Assembly (NCBI GenBank): GCA_910585095.1
Contig: CAJUBU010000006.1
Location: 126,262 to 142,511, forward strand
Reading direction: 5' to 3'
DNA length: 16,250 bases
DNA from: an uncultured Lachnospira sp.
GTDB taxonomy: Bacteria; Bacillota; Clostridia; Lachnospirales; Lachnospiraceae
Part shown: positions 13,242 to 16,250 of the stretch, one piece after another
Layout of the letters: every line of letters begins with the position of its first letter
How positions within the stretch are numbered: the stretch's first letter is position 1
Notes under the pieces: generated by a model
The model's database searches: none
The model's input: only the letters and a program-made list of their open reading frames with translations
Told to the model about the DNA's origin: nothing
Program-made: the position numbers and the translations under genes

Positions 13242-15302
13242 TTAATTTGTCACAGCTCCTGCTGCATTATTATCAGGTGCTGCTGGTGTATTATCTGCTG
13301 CCGGTGGCGTAGTTCCCACTGGCGGTGTGGTTGCTGGCGGTGCTGGTGGTGTAGTTGACTGTGGCGCATCTGTTGGTTGTGGTGTTTGTGGTTCTGTCTG
13401 CTCTGCTCCTGTTCCTATTGATATACTAATCACTTTTCCAATTTCTACTGTTTCTCCCGCTGCAATGGATTGTGAAAAGACGCCTCGAAATGCCTCAACA
13501 TTTGGATTATAATCTACTTCAACTTTTAATCCTGCCGCATCAAGCGCCTGTCTTGCCTCGCTTTCTGATTTTCCCAAAACATTTGGCACAGTTGCTGTCT
13601 TAGCTTCTGCTTTTCCAACACTTACTGTAATCACAACTGTTGCTCCTGGACTTGCCTCTGTCAAACCAGCCGGTGATTGACTGATAACTTTGCCTGCTTC
13701 TACTGTATCACTGTTTGCAGTTCTTACACTCACTTTAAAGCCTGCTGCCTCAAGAACCTCCGAAGCGTTAATCTGGTCAGAACCTACCACATTAGGCACA
13801 GACGAAACAGACTGTCCTGTACTGATAGATAATGTTATTGTTGTATTTTTTGCTACTTTTGTTCCTTTGACCGTTCCCTGTGATATTACAATTCCTTCTG
13901 GAACCGTTGTCGATGCCTGTTGTACTGATTTGTATCCTAAGCCAACATCATTTAACATCTGTTTTGCTTCTTCCTCTGTTTTTCCGACAACATCAGGAAC
14001 AGGAACTTTATCCTTATCTTTAACATTACTTGTTGTATTTTGTGTATTATCTATCTGCTGTGTTGTATCATTTTCTTTGGCTGGTGATGAATTTCCTGCA
14101 AACAATCTTACTAATACAATAACAGTTATTACTGCAATTAATGATACAATTCCCACACCTATCCATTTAAATACTTTATCTAATTTTTCATTATTTTCAT
14201 CGCCAATATCATCATCATCATAATCATCGACCTTTTTATCAACTTTCTTATGTTTTTTTAACGGAATATCCAACTCTTTGTCGTCATCATCATAATCATC
14301 TTCGTCGTCATCAACTAAATCATTATCATAATCATCATCTTCTTCTGATGAATCCTGCAAATCATCTTCTATATCCTCATCTTCGTCATCATCATAATTA
14401 TCAAAACCAACCATATCTGTTGTCAAATTCCTTTCATTAGAATTATTTGCATATACGGGCATCATTTTTACAAAATCGCTCTCTGGCATAACCAGTGACT
14501 TTTTCAAATCTGATATCAATTCTGTTGCAGTTTGATATCTTCTCTCTGTTTTTTTCTGTACACATTTAAGAATAATTTTATCTATACTAATTGGTACATC
14601 TTCTGTAACCGTTGAGGGAACTGGTATCTCATCTTGTATATGTCTTACAGCAACGGACACGGATGAATCACCATCAAAAGGAACTGTTCCCGTAATCATT
14701 TCAAATAATGTTATGCCAAGTGAATAAATATCTGTTCGCTCATCTGAATACCCCCCTCTTGCCTGTTCAGGACTTATGTAATGAACAGAACCCATAGCAA
14801 CCGAATTAATTGTGCTTGATGAGGCTGCCTTTGCTATACCAAAATCGGTCACTTTTACTTTTCCATCTTTTGATATAATAATATTTTGCGGCTTAATATC
14901 CCTATGGACAATATGGTGACTATGTGCCGCCTCCATCCCTTTGGCAACTTGAATTGCAATACTGACGGCTTCTTTATATGGAACTTTTCCACGTTTTTCA
15001 ATATATTTTTTTAACGTAATTCCCTCTACCAACTCCATAACAATATAATAGATACCATCTTCATCTCCAACATCGTACACACTGACAATATTGGGGTGTG
15101 TAAGTCCTGCTGCTGATTGTGCCTCTGCACGAAATTTTGTAACAAATGTCTTATCTTGACTAAATTCATTTTTTAATACTTTTATGGCAACAAACCGATT
15201 AAGCTTATGGCATTTTGCTTTATAGACATCCGACATACCGCCTGTGCCAATTTGTTCAAGAATCTCATATCTGTCAGCTAAAAACATCCCATTTCTTAAC
15301 AT
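13242..15302 (-). CDS. prkC: Membrane Ser/Thr protein kinase with PASTA repeats (PrkC/Stk)
   Basis: PrkC senses muropeptides and lipid II fragments and phosphorylates proteins of cell-wall synthesis, translation and growth. Numbering from ATG 15302 (686 residues): glycine loop GTGGMSDV at 19-26, K41 in AIK, HRDIKPQN from 133, DFG at 153-155, membrane helix at about 377-401, and three PASTA repeats at about 433-494, 500-563 and 569-631. A very acidic Asp/Glu linker (about 303-344, plus a second short run near 360) separates kinase and membrane helix, and a Pro/Thr-rich tail of about 55 residues follows the last PASTA. The start at 15302 is preferred because GGAG (15308-15311) lies 5 bases upstream and MLRNGMFLADRYEIL matches usual family starts. 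An ATG at 15344, overlapping the stp stop, lacks a binding site. Gap to stp is 34 bases. Confidence 0.96.
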   Translation of the reverse strand: MLRNGMFLADRYEILEQIGTGGMSDVYKAKCHKLNRFVAIKVLKNEFSQDKTFVTKFRAEAQSAAGLTHPNIVSVYDVGDEDGIYYIVMELVEGITLKKYIEKRGKVPYKEAVSIAIQVAKGMEAAHSHHIVHRDIKPQNIIISKDGKVKVTDFGIAKAASSSTINSVAMGSVHYISPEQARGGYSDERTDIYSLGITLFEMITGTVPFDGDSSVSVAVRHIQDEIPVPSTVTEDVPISIDKIILKCVQKKTERRYQTATELISDLKKSLVMPESDFVKMMPVYANNSNERNLTTDMVGFDNYDDDEDEDIEDDLQDSSEEDDDYDNDLVDDDEDDYDDDDKELDIPLKKHKKVDKKVDDYDDDDIGDENNEKLDKVFKWIGVGIVSLIAVITVIVLVRLFAGNSSPAKENDTTQQIDNTQNTTSNVKDKDKVPVPDVVGKTEEEAKQMLNDVGLGYKSVQQASTTVPEGIVISQGTVKGTKVAKNTTITLSISTGQSVSSVPNVVGSDQINASEVLEAAGFKVSVRTANSDTVEAGKVISQSPAGLTEASPGATVVITVSVGKAEAKTATVPNVLGKSESEARQALDAAGLKVEVDYNPNVEAFRGVFSQSIAAGETVEIGKVISISIGTGAEQTEPQTPQPTDAPQSTTPPAPPATTPPVGTTPPAADNTPAAPDNNAAGAVTN

Positions 15303-15336
15303 ATATTCTCCATTCTTACTTTTTGCAATTCTATAT

Positions 15337-16059
15337 TCATACATTTTGTATTAATATGACTGAAATATTATCTTTTCCACCATTATGATTTGCTGTATTT
15401 ACCAATGTAATCACTGCCTCTTGAAGATTTGCACTATTTTTTACAATTTTATATATCTCCGAATCCTCAATCATATTTGATAATCCATCAGAACACATTA
15501 AAACAATATCGAACGGCTTAAGCTCCACGGAAAACATTTCAGCTTCCACCTGAGCCTCCCCGCCAATCGCTCTTGTTATCACATTTTTTCTTTTATGTGT
15601 TCTAGCTGCTTCCCTGTCAAGTTTTCCCATGCTAACCATCTCTTCTACAAGAGAATGGTCTCTTGTAATTTGAATAATATCACTATTGATAATATACAAT
15701 CGGCTATCACCGACATTGGCAACTTTCAATGAACCATCTATAATTGTTGAAACAACTAATGTCGTACCCATACCTGTAAAATCTTCTGATTCTTTTGCTT
15801 TATTTACAATCTCTTTATTTACTTGTTCAATAGCTGTATTAATAACTGAAATAGGCTCCTTACCAGCCGATGTTGATATCTTTTCAACAATTCCTTTAAC
15901 TGTGTACTTTGAAGCGATATCTCCTGCTTTATGTCCTCCCATTCCATCTGCGACAATAAACAGATTTGGAAGACATCCAATACTTTCCAGTGAATAATAA
16001 ATGTAGTCCTGATTGATATTTCTTACTATTCCCGTATCAGTAATTGCATATGCTCTCAT
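15337..16059 (-). CDS. stp: PP2C-type serine/threonine phosphatase, partner of PrkC
   Basis: This 240-residue Mg/Mn-dependent phosphatase (Stp, PrpC) removes phosphate from PrkC and its substrates. PP2C motifs are complete: TDTGIVRNINQD at the N-terminus, VADGMGGHKAGD (metal ligands D38 and G39), GMGTTLVV, VGDSRLY, TRDHS, RAIGGE, MCSDGL (D191) and GGKDNISVIL (D230). No membrane segment. ATG 16059 is chosen because GGAGG (16069-16073) lies 9 bases upstream and MRAYAITDTG is the normal family start. An ATG at 16098 would add 13 residues and lacks this. The gene lies between rlmN and prkC, its standard place in Firmicutes, and leads straight into the kinase gene. Confidence 0.96.
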   Translation of the reverse strand: MRAYAITDTGIVRNINQDYIYYSLESIGCLPNLFIVADGMGGHKAGDIASKYTVKGIVEKISTSAGKEPISVINTAIEQVNKEIVNKAKESEDFTGMGTTLVVSTIIDGSLKVANVGDSRLYIINSDIIQITRDHSLVEEMVSMGKLDREAARTHKRKNVITRAIGGEAQVEAEMFSVELKPFDIVLMCSDGLSNMIEDSEIYKIVKNSANLQEAVITLVNTANHNGGKDNISVILIQNV

Positions 16060-16121
16060 ATATATCAGCCTCCAACTAAGCTTACTTCCTTTGTTCAATC
16101 TTTATGTTTTATCAAATATAA

Positions 16122-16149
16122 ATACTATCATACAAAAATAAAAAGTCAA
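16122..16149 (-). promoter_or_regulatory. Candidate promoter for the stp-prkC-rsgA-rpe unit
   Basis: On the minus strand TTGACT (16149-16144) and TAGTAT (16127-16122) are separated by 16 bases, in the 139-base space between rlmN and stp. It would start transcription about 55 bases upstream of the stp start codon. The same genes may also be read from rlmN. Confidence 0.5.
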
Positions 16150-16198
16150 GGCGCATTTTAACCCTTATTTCTGCGCACGTTTTTTACGCATAAATTCT

Positions 16199-16250
16199 CT
16201 ATTGACCTATATAACTTCTGCGAAGCTGTCCGCATGAACCATTAATATCA
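16199..16250 (-). CDS. rlmN: 3' end of rlmN, 23S rRNA/tRNA adenine-C2 methyltransferase (partial)
   Basis: Only the last 16 codons and the TAG stop are inside the window. They read DINGSCGQLRRSYIGQ, which matches the highly conserved C-terminus of RlmN (D-I-x-A-A-C-G-Q-L-R). The cysteine in SCGQL corresponds to the catalytic C-terminal Cys that forms the methylated thioether intermediate in this radical SAM enzyme. The enzyme methylates A2503 of 23S rRNA and A37 of some tRNAs. Its place upstream of stp is usual in Firmicutes. Confidence 0.88.
   Translation of the reverse strand, partial: DINGSCGQLRRSYIGQ

Noticed and set aside
12896..13312. Open frame of 138 codons on the plus strand opposite rsgA and the end of prkC
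   Set aside because: It is fully covered by well-supported genes on the other strand, and its translation shows no recognisable domain.
13690..14223. Open frame of 177 codons on the plus strand opposite prkC
   Set aside because: It is antisense to the PASTA region, rich in Thr/Val/Ser as expected from the complement of that sequence, and has no ribosome binding site or family pattern.
1..16250. CRISPR array, insertion sequence, integrase or attachment site
   Set aside because: No regularly spaced repeats, transposase or integrase gene were seen, and no direct repeat pair could be tied to prophage ends inside the window.

Overview
The window looks like chromosomal DNA of a low-GC Firmicute, most likely a clostridium of the Lachnospiraceae type. 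The reasons are the strongly AT-rich base composition, AGGAGG-type ribosome binding sites, and a core block on the minus strand in the order rlmN (tail only) - stp - prkC - rsgA - rpe, which is a familiar firmicute gene order. The family assignment is inference; no 16S rRNA or species marker is present.

Layout. (1) 1-4700, minus strand: a prophage-like fragment. Read in transcription order it has a helix-turn-helix replication-type protein, an ArpU/sigma-like late regulator, a tail tube protein, a tail assembly chaperone pair made by a -1 frameshift on a T7 slippery heptamer, two small zinc-ribbon membrane proteins that look like an inserted accessory pair with its own promoter and terminator, and the first 31 codons of what may be the tape measure protein. 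No terminase, portal, capsid or head-tail joining genes lie between the regulator and the tail tube gene, so this is either a deleted prophage or a tail-only element. (2) 4701-5276: an AT-rich divergent promoter region. (3) 5277-11548, plus strand: a three-gene cassette that I cannot assign to a known system. It consists of a 1175-residue protein (beta-rich N-terminal two thirds, coiled coil, hydrophobic helical stretch, helical C-terminus), a 190-residue companion, and a 615-residue metallo-beta-lactamase-fold hydrolase of the ComEC-like type with a large insertion. (4) 11555-11593: a terminator shared by the convergent cassette and core operon. (5) 11599-16250, minus strand: rpe, rsgA, prkC, stp and the 3' end of rlmN.

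How the parts work together. In the core block, PrkC (membrane Ser/Thr kinase with PASTA repeats) and Stp (PP2C phosphatase) form an antagonistic signalling pair, RsgA is a ribosome-assembly GTPase, Rpe is a pentose phosphate enzyme, and RlmN modifies 23S rRNA and tRNA. The phage block holds the factors that set up a non-contractile tail. The plus-strand cassette is the best candidate for something undescribed.

A short dispersed element (three copies, at 656-703, 2424-2467 and 9547-9669) with a hairpin kept by G-U wobble pairs lies in front of three genes and links the phage block and the cassette.
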